NCBI GenBank assembly: GCA_934524985.1
Contig: CAKSYT010000026.1
Coordinates: 1 to 19,518 of the forward strand
Source of the DNA: an uncultured Faecalibacterium sp.
GTDB taxonomy: Bacteria; Bacillota; Clostridia; Oscillospirales; Ruminococcaceae
Length of the DNA stretch: 19,518 bases
Direction of reading: 5' to 3'
The notes beneath the pieces are model-generated. The model worked only from the letters and a program-made list of their open reading frames with translations. It was not told the DNA's origin and made no database searches. The first letter of the stretch is position 1. The number at the start of each line of letters is the position of its first letter. The translations under genes and the position numbers were made by a program. Positions 1 to 6,780 of the stretch are shown here, in pieces.

Positions 1-64
1 GTATGCTACCCCCAGAGTATTCAGAGTTTTTGTTTTTACTCTGTCTACTCTAGGGGTAGCATAC
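1..64. repeat. Long interrupted hairpin at the window edge
   Basis: Positions 1-12 (GTATGCTACCCC) are perfectly complementary to 53-64. Inside this, 14-19 pairs with 46-51 and 22-27 pairs with 38-43, leaving a T-rich loop. The structure starts exactly at the window edge, so it may extend to the left. It could be an RNA hairpin, a transposon end or a recombination site; nothing in the window decides between these. Confidence 0.6.
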
Positions 65-67
65 CAA

Positions 68-106
68 CACCGCTATCAACAGGTGGTTTTTGAAAACCAA
101 GCGGTG
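68..106. repeat. Second hairpin of the left-end cluster
   Basis: CACCGC (68-73) pairs with GCGGTG (101-106), and TGGTTTT (84-90) pairs with AAAACCA (93-99) within it. It follows the first hairpin by only three bases, so the two look like parts of one structured segment. No reading frame with a ribosome site overlaps it. Function unknown. Confidence 0.5.
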
Positions 107-131
107 AAGTTGTTACAGCCCATGGAACGTC

Positions 132-170
132 TTAATATAATTTGAATTATCATAATCGAAATTATATTAA
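132..170. repeat. AT-rich 39-bp near-perfect palindrome
   Basis: TTAATATAATTT (132-143) and AAATTATATTAA (159-170) are perfect inverted repeats. The centre ATTAT-C-ATAAT (146-156) is itself symmetric, so the whole 39 bp is a palindrome apart from two mismatched pairs next to the arms. Such a site fits a dimeric DNA-binding protein or a recombinase better than an RNA element, but no partner gene is visible. Confidence 0.6.
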
Positions 171-184
171 CCGCCTGCGCAGAA

Positions 185-230
185 ATGCCCACTCCCCTGA
201 GAACTCCTCAGACGAGTGGGCATTCTTCTT
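185..230 (+). terminator. Intrinsic terminator of a transcript from the left
   Basis: ATGCCCACTC (185-194) pairs with GAGTGGGCAT (214-223). CTGAG (197-201) and CTCAG (207-211) extend the stem inward. The stem is followed by a T-rich tract (TTCTTCTT). It would end a rightward transcript that enters from beyond the left edge or from the hairpin cluster itself. Confidence 0.55.
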
Positions 231-320
231 CCTATATATCAAATATACCTTTGTGGTCACTCAAATCGCCACCAAGTCATGGATCAAAAATCATCATTTT
301 TCATTTGTCCCAGAGTAAGT

Positions 321-353
321 GCACGGTTTCTGCACTGTTTTTGCACGGTTTCA
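321..353. repeat. Three phased 11-bp direct repeats (GCACNGTTTNN)
   Basis: GCACGGTTTC (321), GCACTGTTTT (332) and GCACGGTTTC (343) recur at exactly 11-bp steps, about one helical turn. Phased short direct repeats near an attachment site are the usual form of integrase arm-type or excisionase binding sites. That role is inferred from the tRNA fragment 140 bp downstream. Confidence 0.5.
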
Positions 354-363
354 AGGGATGCAA

Positions 364-477
364 TGGGTACTCTGACTTGCAAAATACGACAAAGGGCGCA
401 GAAATTGCCGGGCAGAAAATCACGATGCTTTGCGCAAAAATAACGTAAACTCGAAAGTTTCAAAATCAGAGTACCCA
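364..477. repeat. 12-bp inverted repeat flanking a 90-bp spacer
   Basis: TGGGTACTCTGA (364-375) and TCAGAGTACCCA (466-477) are perfect inverted copies. The right copy stops 12 bp before the tRNA fragment begins. The spacer holds no gene. Together with the phased repeats upstream it suggests a protein-bound recombination region at the end of an integrated element. Confidence 0.5.
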
Positions 478-489
478 GCCCGAGGGGCT

Positions 490-534
490 CTTTTAATCAG
501 AGGGCCAGGGATTCGAGTTCCCTCGAGCGCACCA
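490..534 (+). tRNA. tRNA-Lys(UUU) 3' fragment, probable att site
   Basis: The segment reads as the 3' half of a tRNA: anticodon loop CTTTTAA (490-496, anticodon UUU), 3' anticodon strand TCAGA (497-501), variable loop GGGCC, T arm AGGGA-TTCGAGT-TCCCT (507-523), acceptor strand CGAGCGC (524-530), then A and an encoded CCA (532-534). The bases just upstream (485-489, GGGCT) cannot pair with TCAGA, and no matching acceptor or D arm is found upstream. So the 5' half is missing. Integrases that target tRNA genes leave such a 3' duplicate at one junction. The element would then lie to the left, with the intact tRNA-Lys at its other end. Alternatives are a decayed tRNA gene. Confidence 0.7.
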
Positions 535-579
535 AAATCCCACGAAGAATCGCAAGATTCCTCGTGGGATTTTCCTTTT
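534..579 (+). terminator. Intrinsic terminator after the tRNA fragment
   Basis: AAAATCCCACGA (534-545) pairs with TCGTGGGATTTT (562-573). GAATC and GATTC close a GCAA tetraloop at the tip, and a T-rich tract follows. It begins at the last base of the CCA, so it is the natural terminator of the original tRNA gene. Confidence 0.75.
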
Positions 580-590
580 TCTGGGGCTCT

Positions 591-620
591 GCACACTTTT
601 GCACACTTTTTGCACACCGG
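591..620. repeat. Second set of phased GCACA repeats
   Basis: GCACACTTTT (591), GCACACTTTT (601) and GCACACCGG (612) recur at 10-11 bp. They resemble the GCAC repeats at 321-353 in core and spacing but lie on the other side of the tRNA fragment. The remaining stretch to position 900 holds no supportable gene. Confidence 0.4.
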
Positions 621-675
621 CGGGAAAGCCGTGTTTTTCTTTGCATTGTCTGCATTTTGTGCATCGTGAGCTGAG

Positions 676-810
676 CTTGTCGGGGCGAGGCCCCTCCATC
701 TTGCTGGCGCAAGACCGTTCTGTCGCTTAAAAGCCCCACTGGGGCTTTCATTGCTCCGCTCCGCTGCGCAAACGCGAACTTGTCGGGGCAGGGTTCCTCC
801 ATCTTGCCGG
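676..810. repeat. Imperfect 32-bp direct repeat pair in a gene-free stretch
   Basis: Positions 676-707 and 779-810 are two copies of a 32-bp sequence, 103 bp apart, sharing the blocks CTTGTCGGGGC and CTCCATCTTGC. Between them lies a short hairpin, AAAGCCCC (730-737) with GGGGCTTT (741-748). Both copies are followed by bases resembling GACCGTTC or its complement GAACGGTC. No ribosome site or conserved frame was seen, so this is read as intergenic repeat DNA of unknown origin. Confidence 0.5.
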
Positions 811-900
811 AGTTTTCGCTCTCCAGAACGGTCAGCTGGGCGAACGTTTTTGTACCTATTGCAGCCGTCTGGCAAACAGCACAAAAATGAGTGTTGATTT

Positions 901-966
901 TTGGCATAGGTTACGCGTTTAACCTTTGCCAACGTTCTGGTTCTGTTGTAGGATAGAACCAGAACG
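901..966 (+). promoter_or_regulatory. Promoter with two overlapping palindromes
   Basis: A -35 TTGCCA (926-931) and -10 TAGGAT (949-954) are 17 bp apart. One inverted repeat, TTGGCATAGGTTA (901-913) with TAACCTTTGCCAA (920-932), has a single mismatch and ends over the -35. A second, CGTTCTGGTTCT (933-944) with AGAACCAGAACG (955-966), is perfect and brackets the -10. These are well placed as operators for the LacI-type regulator whose remnant follows, which would suit autoregulation. The promoter should still drive the MATE gene. Confidence 0.5.
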
Positions 967-988
967 GCAACGGAAAGAAAGCGCAAAG

Positions 989-1144
989 ATGGAACAGTCT
1001 CGGATCCGCATCGTGGATATCGCACAGACGTTGGGGCTCAGTACCGCCACCGTCTCCAACGTGCTCCATGGTAAGACGAAAAAGCTCTCGGGCGAGACGG
1101 TGGAACGGGAAAGCACAAGGAGGCTGCCATGTCAAACTTTATGA
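989..1144 (+). pseudogene. LacI-family regulator reduced to its DNA-binding head
   Basis: The 51-residue product opens with RIRIVDIAQTLGLSTATVSN, the classic LacI helix-turn-helix, followed by VLHGKTKKLSGETVER, which matches the hinge-side end of that domain. After ETVER the sequence leaves the family pattern and stops. Full-length LacI regulators have about 330 residues with a sugar-binding core and dimer interface; all of that is absent. The last codons overlap the MATE start in another frame, and the MATE ribosome site (AAGGAGG, 1117-1123) lies within it. The likeliest history is a deletion that joined the head of a LacI gene to the MATE gene. The peptide is not expected to dimerise, though weak DNA binding cannot be excluded. 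Confidence 0.7.
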
Positions 1145-2478
1145 GGACCCTTTGCAAAATTGCCATTCCGGTCACCTTGCAGGGGATGCTGCAAGCTTCC
1201 TTTTCCATCGTGGATCAGGTCATGATCGGGCAGCTGGGCGAAGCCGGTATTGCAGCTGTGGGGCTGTGCGGTAACTTTACCCTTATTTTCTCCGTGATGT
1301 CCGGCGCAGTCGGCACGGTTGCCGGTATTCTGATCGCGCAGTTTCTGGGCGCGGAGGAGCACACCGAGGCGTGGCGCAGCTTGGATGTGAGCCTTGTCTG
1401 CGGGGGTGTGCTGGCAGCACTGTTTCTGCTGGCGGCAGGGGGCTTCCCGGCGCAGATCTTAGGGCTTTATACGGCAGATGACGCCATCCTCCGCGTGGGG
1501 GCGGGGTACTTCCGCATTGTGGCGTTCTCCTATCTGCCCATGGCGGTCAGCACCGTTCTGTCCGCATGGCTGCGCTGCAAGGAACACGCCGCTGTCCCCT
1601 TTTGGGCAAGCCTTGGCGCGGTAGCGGCGAACACCGGGCTGAACTATCTGCTCATCTTCGGAAAGCTGGGTGCCCCCGCTATGGGCGTTACCGGTGCCGC
1701 CATCGCCACGCTGGTTTCCCAGCTTTTGAACCTGCTTTTGATCTTGATCGGCTTTGCGGTCTGCCTTCAAAAAGAAGCGGAACGCCCGCTCTGGTCGCTG
1801 CAATTTAAAACCCTCACCCTGCGGGCGTATGGAGGTATGATCCTGCCCATCCTTATCAGCGAGTTTCTGTGGAGCCTCGGACAGAACGTGGAATCTGCGG
1901 TGTATGGGCATCTGGGCACCGCAAGCCTTGCCGCCTATACCCTTACCAGCCCGCTTCAGGGGCTGATCATCGGGGCTTTGAGCGGCCTGTCCGCAGCCGC
2001 CGGGGTGATGGTGGGCAAGCAGCTGGGCAGAAAAGACTATGCTGCCGCCTACGCGGACTCCAAAAAGCTCATGGCGGCAGGGCTGGTGGGGGCGGTGGCG
2101 GTATCGGCGCTGGTAGTCTTGCTGGCGGGGCCTTATGCCGGCTGGTATCGCGTAGCCCCCGGCGTAAAAAGGGTGGGCAAACTGCTGCTGGTGGTGTTTG
2201 CTCTGTATGCGCCCATCAAGGTGGAAAACATGATCCTTGGCGGCGGCATTCTGCGCAGCGGCGGCAATACCGGGATCATTCTGGTCATCGACTGTCTGGG
2301 AACATGGTGCGTCGGCATCCCCTTGTGCCTGCTGGCTGCCTATGGGCTGCGGTGGGGCATCGTGGGCGTATATGCCCTGCTCAACGCAGAAGAAGCGTTC
2401 CGGCTGGTCTTGTCCCTTGTGATGTTCCGCAGGCGCAGCTGGATGGTCAGTCTGTCTGAGAAACAGCGCGTGCCCTGA
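1129..2478 (+). CDS. MATE family multidrug efflux transporter
   Basis: This 449-residue polytopic membrane protein matches multidrug and toxin extrusion transporters (NorM/DinF-like), which export cationic drugs or metabolites using a sodium or proton gradient. The start IAIPVTLQGMLQASFSIVDQ followed by VMIGQLGEAGIAAVG is the typical first MatE repeat. A second repeat starts near residue 235 (ILPILISEFLWSLGQNVESA). Length and the roughly twelve hydrophobic segments are normal for the family. The start at 1129 has AAGGAGG five bases upstream; a second ATG at 1141 is possible but less well spaced. It is transcribed from the promoter at 926-954 through the LacI remnant, so the original regulator may be lost. 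The adjacent TetR gene could be a regulator, but its own operator lies downstream. Substrate unknown. Confidence 0.88.
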   Translation: MSNFMRTLCKIAIPVTLQGMLQASFSIVDQVMIGQLGEAGIAAVGLCGNFTLIFSVMSGAVGTVAGILIAQFLGAEEHTEAWRSLDVSLVCGGVLAALFLLAAGGFPAQILGLYTADDAILRVGAGYFRIVAFSYLPMAVSTVLSAWLRCKEHAAVPFWASLGAVAANTGLNYLLIFGKLGAPAMGVTGAAIATLVSQLLNLLLILIGFAVCLQKEAERPLWSLQFKTLTLRAYGGMILPILISEFLWSLGQNVESAVYGHLGTASLAAYTLTSPLQGLIIGALSGLSAAAGVMVGKQLGRKDYAAAYADSKKLMAAGLVGAVAVSALVVLLAGPYAGWYRVAPGVKRVGKLLLVVFALYAPIKVENMILGGGILRSGGNTGIILVIDCLGTWCVGIPLCLLAAYGLRWGIVGVYALLNAEEAFRLVLSLVMFRRRSWMVSLSEKQRVP

Positions 2479-2545
2479 AGAGCGCAAAAAGCGCTCTGTC
2501 TGGCTGCGGCAGCGGAGAGCAGCAATGCCCGGTGGGCTTTATTTT
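2479..2545 (+). terminator. Weak terminator candidate after the MATE gene
   Basis: AGAGCGC (2479-2485) and GCGCTCT (2491-2497) form a hairpin with an AAAAA loop right after the stop codon, but no T-run follows. About 30 bases on, GCCC-GGT-GGGC (2527-2537) is followed by TTTATTTT. Either could slow polymerase; neither is a strong intrinsic terminator. Confidence 0.35.
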
Positions 2546-2622
2546 GCCCGTCTGCGCAACTTTGCACACATGCAGAAAGTTCACCCCGTCGAATTGCCCA
2601 AAATGTGCCCTTAAAGTTCTAC

Positions 2623-2671
2623 TTGCAGTGAATCATGAATCAATATATAATTGGGTCAGAAACCAATTATA
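2623..2671 (+). promoter_or_regulatory. tetR promoter and palindromic operator
   Basis: -35 TTGCAG (2623-2628) and a consensus -10 TATAAT (2646-2651) are separated by 17 bp. The inverted repeat TATAATTGG (2646-2654) and CCAATTATA (2663-2671), with an 8-bp centre, covers the -10 and start site. A TetR dimer bound here would block its own transcription, the standard autoregulation of this family. The gene starts 17 bp downstream. Confidence 0.7.
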
Positions 2672-2688
2672 GAAAAGGATGATTCCCA

Positions 2689-3369
2689 ATGGCGCGCAGA
2701 TACGACAGCAAAGAAGCAAAACGGCGGATTTTGACCGCCTGTGTCCGGCTTTTTCTGGAAAAAGGCTACACGAACACCAAGGTGGCAGAAATTTTAAAGG
2801 AAGCAGATGTTTCCGCCGGGTCGTTCCAGAATATTTTCCGCACCAAGGACGGTGTGCTGACCGAGCTGATCAGCATGATGTTCAGCAGGCAGTTTGACGC
2901 GGTAAGACCGCTGGCGGCAAACGCCCCCTCGCCGGTGTACCTCTACGCGGTGGAAACGGCTTTGCAGCTGGCGCTGACCGAGCTGAGCGAGAATCTGCGG
3001 GATATCTATGTGGAGGCGTACACCTTCCCCGCCACGGCGGAGATCATCCACCGCAGCACCACGGCGGAGCTGCAGGCGGCGTTCAGCGCGTATCTGCCCG
3101 GGTGCGCCGAGTGCGATTTCTATGAGATGGAGCTGGGCACGGCTGGCATGATGCGCGGCTACATGGCACGGCGGTGCGACCCCTACTTTACGCTGGAGCG
3201 CAAAATACAGCGCTATCTGAGCATGAGCCTGAGTGCGCTGCAGGTCCCCGCGCAGGAGCGCGAGCAGGTCATCGCTTTTGTGGCGGAGATCGATATGCTT
3301 GCCCAGGCGCGGAAGGTGGTAGATGCCGTGCTTGCATCGCTGTCCGTACAGTTTGATCTGAAAGGATAA
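2689..3369 (+). CDS. TetR/AcrR family transcriptional regulator
   Basis: This is a 226-residue regulator. Residues 10-55 (RRILTACVRLFLEKGYTNTK, then VAEILKEADVSAGSFQNIFR) are a TetR helix-turn-helix with the usual start of helix 4 (TKDGVLTELI). The remaining C-terminal part is helical and variable, as expected for the ligand-binding and dimerisation domain. AAGGA at 2675-2679 precedes the ATG by nine bases. The promoter carries a 9-bp palindrome over its -10, fitting autorepression. The gene ends 27 bp before the secreted cysteine-rich protein gene, so both are probably one operon. The MATE gene lies upstream in the same direction, and regulation of it is possible but no matching operator was seen there. 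Ligand unknown. Confidence 0.88.
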   Translation: MARRYDSKEAKRRILTACVRLFLEKGYTNTKVAEILKEADVSAGSFQNIFRTKDGVLTELISMMFSRQFDAVRPLAANAPSPVYLYAVETALQLALTELSENLRDIYVEAYTFPATAEIIHRSTTAELQAAFSAYLPGCAECDFYEMELGTAGMMRGYMARRCDPYFTLERKIQRYLSMSLSALQVPAQEREQVIAFVAEIDMLAQARKVVDAVLASLSVQFDLKG

Positions 3370-3396
3370 CAAGGTTTGATGACAAGGAGGTAAGTC

Positions 3397-4602
3397 ATGA
3401 AAAAGACGAGAGTTGCCATTCTCTTTCTGCTGCTCACCCTTTTTGCTGCCTGTCTGCCCGCAGCGGCGGAGCTTCCGGCGCAAATAACCCTGCCATGTCT
3501 AGGCAAGGATCGAGTTCACAAGTTCATCGAGTATGTTGATTTCGGCAACGTGCACCACGGCCGTTACCAGTGTACCCATTGCGGCTACAAGGTCATTCCC
3601 TATTGGCCATATGAGGGGCACTCCGGCGGCACCGAAACCCCCACCTGCACCACAGGCAAAACCTGTGCCTTATGCGGCGCGGAATACGGCATTCTCGGTC
3701 ACGACTGGGGCGAGTGGACATCCGCCGGCAACGGCACACACATCCGCAGCTGCACGCGCAGCAACTGCGACGCGGTTGATACTGCAAGCTGTACCGGTGG
3801 CACAGCAGACTGCAGCACCAAAGCGGTCTGTGCGGTGTGTGGTAAGGAATACGGCGAAAAAGACCCAGATAACCATGCTCTGGAGCAGCGCGCAGCAAAA
3901 GCCCCCACCTGTACGGAAATCGGCTGGGATGCTTACGAAACCTGCTCCCGTTGCGATTATACCACCTACGCGGAGCTGCCCGCACTGAACCATGATTATC
4001 AGGCTGTTACCGTAGAGCCCACCTGTGAAGCAGACGGCTGCACCGTTTTTACCTGCTCCCGCTGCAAAGACAGCTACACCGCAGACCCGACCGATAAGCT
4101 GGGACACCAGTTCGGTGCATGGTCTCCGAACGGAAACGGCTCTCAGAGCGCCGGTTGCCTGCGGCAGGGCTGCGCGCACATCGGCAGCACCGATTGCCGG
4201 AAGTTCACCTTCCGCACTGCGGAAAACGAGACCCTGACCTTCTGCCCCGTGTGCGGGCAGGCAGAAAACGCCGCGCAGCTGGAAAAGATCGAAGCGGCAA
4301 CGGCGTGGGCTGCCAGCGGCAGCCTTTCTGCGGAGGATGTGACCGCACGGACGAACGGGGAATACCTGAGTGTGGCCTTTGAAACCGCAGGCAGCCTGAC
4401 GCAGCCCACCGGCCGGGTAAGGCTTGCGCTGCCCGCCGGACTGCTGGAAGGCAAAACGCTTGTGCGCATTGCCCCGGACGGCACACAGACCGAGCTGCCG
4501 TTTGAAACAGAGCACGGAAAGCTCATCTTTACGCTGGATTTTGCAAACAGCGAGCTGCCTGTAATGCTCTTCCGGCTGGTACCCCAGACCGCCGCCCTCT
4601 GA
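3397..4602 (+). CDS. Secreted cysteine-rich CxxC-repeat protein
   Basis: The 401-residue product has a signal peptide (MKKTRVAILFLLLTLFAACL) with a likely cleavage near residue 24 (PAAA-EL). Cys19 in LFAAC is a poor lipobox because of the Phe, but a lipoprotein is not excluded. Residues 55-290 carry six CxxC pairs (CTHC, CALC, CAVC, CSRC twice, CPVC; about 59, 90, 145, 183, 220, 283) interleaved with PTCT and H-x-W/Y motifs such as GHDWGEWTSAGNGTH. This pattern recurs in surface proteins of gut Clostridia. The last 110 residues (LEKIEAATAW onwards) look like a small beta-rich domain. No LPXTG anchor, enzyme motif or cell-wall binding domain was recognised. AAGGAGG lies six bases before the ATG. 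It is probably co-transcribed with tetR. Metal binding or redox roles are conjecture. Confidence 0.75.
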   Translation: MKKTRVAILFLLLTLFAACLPAAAELPAQITLPCLGKDRVHKFIEYVDFGNVHHGRYQCTHCGYKVIPYWPYEGHSGGTETPTCTTGKTCALCGAEYGILGHDWGEWTSAGNGTHIRSCTRSNCDAVDTASCTGGTADCSTKAVCAVCGKEYGEKDPDNHALEQRAAKAPTCTEIGWDAYETCSRCDYTTYAELPALNHDYQAVTVEPTCEADGCTVFTCSRCKDSYTADPTDKLGHQFGAWSPNGNGSQSAGCLRQGCAHIGSTDCRKFTFRTAENETLTFCPVCGQAENAAQLEKIEAATAWAASGSLSAEDVTARTNGEYLSVAFETAGSLTQPTGRVRLALPAGLLEGKTLVRIAPDGTQTELPFETEHGKLIFTLDFANSELPVMLFRLVPQTAAL

Positions 4603-4634
4603 TCGCTTTTAAAGCGGCACGGACGATAAACCGC

Positions 4635-4679
4635 AAAAAGCCCGCCCACCGTGGTTTCCCACAGGTGGGCGGGCTTTTT
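4635..4679. terminator. Strong bidirectional terminator
   Basis: AAAAAGCCCGCCCACC (4635-4650) pairs perfectly with GGTGGGCGGGCTTTTT (4664-4679), and the loop has a further short GTGG/CCAC pairing. A-run and T-run flank the stem, so it works on both strands. It ends the rightward cysteine-rich gene and the leftward opp operon, whose last stop lies 58 bp away. Confidence 0.9.
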
Positions 4680-4736
4680 CTATAAGGCAAACCGTTATTT
4701 GCGCTAAAAACGCGCAGTTCCGTTTTTTATCCAGCC

Positions 4737-5669
4737 TTATTTGCACCAGTTGGCAAACTCTTCATCCGTGCACTTGACGTAGTGACTGCCCTCCACATGG
4801 TGGCTGGTGCCCTTGGAATAGTCGATGCCGGAGGTGGCATAGTCGTAAGTCTCGGCCACGCGGCGCTTTTCCACCACCGGGTTCGGCAGGGGAATCGCCG
4901 ACAGCAGGCTCCGGGTGTAGGGGTGGATGGGGTGCTCGAAGATCTCCTCGGTGGTGCCGGTCTCCAGCAGATGCCCCAGATGCAGCACACCGATGCGGTC
5001 GGAGATGTACTTGACCATGGAAAGGTCGTGGGCGATGAACAGATACGCCGTGCCGGTCTCCTGCTGGATATCCTTCATCAGGTTGACCACCTGCGCCTGA
5101 ATGGACACATCCAGTGCCGAGATGCACTCGTCCGCAATGATGAGTTTGGGGTTCATGATAAGGGCGCGGGCGATGCCTACGCGCTGGCGCTGACCGCCGG
5201 AGAACTGGTGGGGGTAGCGCTCGGCGTGCTCCGGGGCAAGGCCGACCTTTGCAAGGATCTTTTCCACCTTTTCGCGGCGCTCTGCCTGCGTTTTATACAT
5301 GTGGTGGATGTCCAGTCCCTCGCCGATGATGTCCTCCACCTTTTTGCGAGGGTTCAGGGACGCCATGGGGTCCTGAAAGATCATCTGCATCTGGGTGCGC
5401 AGGGTGTTGTTCTGCGCATGGCTCAGACGGCCGCTGATATCCTGCCCGTCAAAGGTAATTTTGCCCGCAGTGGGGTCGTACAGGCGGATGATGCTGCGGC
5501 CGATGGTGGATTTGCCCGAGCCGGACTCACCCACCAGACCGTAGGTCTCGCCGGGGTAGATCTCAAAACTGACATCGTCCACCGCCTTGACCGTGAAATT
5601 CTTGTTGACGCGGAAATACTGCTTCAGCCCCTCGACCTTCAGCAGCGGGGTCGTGCTCTGTGCTGCCAT
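4737..5669 (-). CDS. oppF: Oligopeptide ABC transporter ATP-binding protein OppF
   Basis: This 310-residue ATPase powers the peptide importer together with OppD. It has Walker A GESGSGKS (47-54), Q-loop FQDPMASLNP (98-107), ABC signature FSGGQRQR (156-163) and the switch histidine in FIAHDLS. The C-terminal segment PIHPYTRSLLSAIP is the oligopeptide/dipeptide family extension. Walker B reads LIIADECISALD, with Cys182 in place of the usual Pro after the catalytic Glu; the Glu and D-loop are intact, so activity should be kept. Its ATG directly abuts the oppD stop, and the ribosome site GAGGAGG lies inside oppD, which implies translational coupling. It is the last gene of the operon. The substrate range (oligo- versus dipeptides) cannot be told from sequence. 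Confidence 0.92.
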   Translation of the reverse strand: MAAQSTTPLLKVEGLKQYFRVNKNFTVKAVDDVSFEIYPGETYGLVGESGSGKSTIGRSIIRLYDPTAGKITFDGQDISGRLSHAQNNTLRTQMQMIFQDPMASLNPRKKVEDIIGEGLDIHHMYKTQAERREKVEKILAKVGLAPEHAERYPHQFSGGQRQRVGIARALIMNPKLIIADECISALDVSIQAQVVNLMKDIQQETGTAYLFIAHDLSMVKYISDRIGVLHLGHLLETGTTEEIFEHPIHPYTRSLLSAIPLPNPVVEKRRVAETYDYATSGIDYSKGTSHHVEGSHYVKCTDEEFANWCK

Positions 5670-6767
5670 TTATTCCGCCTCCTCGATCTTTTTTGCTTCT
5701 GCTTTCATGCGGGCAATGCGCTCTGTGAGCTCCGGCGGCATCTCCACCTTGGGGGCGCGGGGGTCCAGCAGCCATGTTGCCGCATAGTGGGTATCGCTGA
5801 TCTTGAACATGGGCGGGTCGATCTCGTCGTCGATGTTCAGCGCAAAGCGGTTGCGGGGTGCAAAGGCATCGCCGGGCTTCTCGTGCAGCAGGTTCGGCGG
5901 CGAGCCGGGAATGGTATACAGACGATCGTCCGCTGTGTCAAGGTCGGGCATAGCCGACAGCAGACCCCATGTGTAGGGGTGCTTGGGGTCGTAGAAGATC
6001 TCGTCGATGGTGCCGGTCTCCACGATCTTGCCTGCGTACATCACGTCCACATAGTCTGCCACCTTTGCCACAACGCCAAGGTCGTGGGTGATGTAGATGA
6101 CCGAGATGCCGCGCTCCTTCTGGATGCGGCGGATCAGCTCCAGAATTTTTGCCTGAATGGTCACATCCAGTGCGGTGGTGGGCTCGTCACAGATCAGCAG
6201 GTCGGGGTCGCAGGAGAGCGCAATGGCAATGACCACGCGCTGGCGCATACCGCCGGACAGCTGGTGCGGGTAGTTTTTCATCCGCTTTTCGGCATCGGTG
6301 ATGCCCACCTCTTCCAGCAGTTCCAGCGCCTTTTTGTAGGCTTCCGCCTTGGGCATCTTGAAGTGCCAGAGCATGCCCTCCATGATTTGCTTGCCGATGG
6401 TCATGGTGGGGTCAAGGCTGGTCATGGGGTCCTGGAACACCATGGCGATGCGCTTGCCGTTGATGTGGCGGCGAATCCACTTTTTGTCCTTTTGCAGCAG
6501 GTCCACGGTCTCCGGGCTGCCGTCGGCGTGGTGGTAGCTGAACTGGATGCTGCCGCTGTTCACGGTGGCATTCTTGGCCAGAATGCCCATGGCAGCTTTC
6601 ATGGTCACGGACTTGCCGGAGCCGGATTCGCCCACCAGCGCGACCGTCTCGCCCTTGTACAGGTCGATGTTCACGCCGCGGATGGCGTGCACCGGGCCTG
6701 CGGTGGTCTTAAAGGTGATATCAAGGTCTCGCACCGACAAGACCTGTTCTTTTTTTGTTTCAGGCAT
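5670..6767 (-). CDS. oppD: Oligopeptide ABC transporter ATP-binding protein OppD
   Basis: The 365-residue nucleotide-binding subunit pairs with OppF on the cytoplasmic side of the importer. Motifs are Walker A GESGSGKS (46-53), Q-loop [10 protein letters not shown], signature LSGGMRQR (170-177), Walker [13 protein letters not shown] (190-201) and the H-loop YITHDLG. The family C-terminal stretch [14 protein letters not shown] precedes a longer acidic, Lys-rich tail that ends in [15 protein letters not shown] sequence, somewhat longer than usual. The ATG has AGGAGG seven bases upstream, overlapping the oppC stop. The stop abuts the oppF start. All conserved catalytic residues are present. Confidence 0.93.
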   Translation of the reverse strand: MPETKKEQVLSVRDLDITFKTTAGPVHAIRGVNIDLYKGETVALVGESGSGKSVTMKAAMGILAKNATVNSGSIQFSYHHADGSPETVDLLQKDKKWIRRHINGKRIAMVFQDPMTSLDPTMTIGKQIMEGMLWHFKMPKAEAYKKALELLEEVGITDAEKRMKNYPHQLSGGMRQRVVIAIALSCDPDLLICDEPTTALDVTIQAKILELIRRIQKERGISVIYITHDLGVVAKVADYVDVMYAGKIVETGTIDEIFYDPKHPYTWGLLSAMPDLDTADDRLYTIPGSPPNLLHEKPGDAFAPRNRFALNIDDEIDPPMFKISDTHYAATWLLDPRAPKVEMPPELTERIARMKAEAKKIEEAE

Positions 6768-6780
6768 GGGGTGTTCCTCC

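Noticed and set aside
490..534. 3' end of a tmRNA gene
   Set aside because: The anticodon loop CTTTTAA with a following TCAGA strand and the acceptor sequence fit tRNA-Lys, and no tmRNA tag-coding region or GGGG-type 5' end is present.
1..620. CRISPR array from the repeated hairpins and GCAC motifs
   Set aside because: The repeats are short, unequal and without 30-40 bp spacers, and no cas gene is in the window.
420..1025. Minus-strand frame of 201 codons over the tRNA fragment
   Set aside because: It translates the complement of a tRNA (ALEGTRIPGPLIK), a known artefact, and has no ribosome site or domain.
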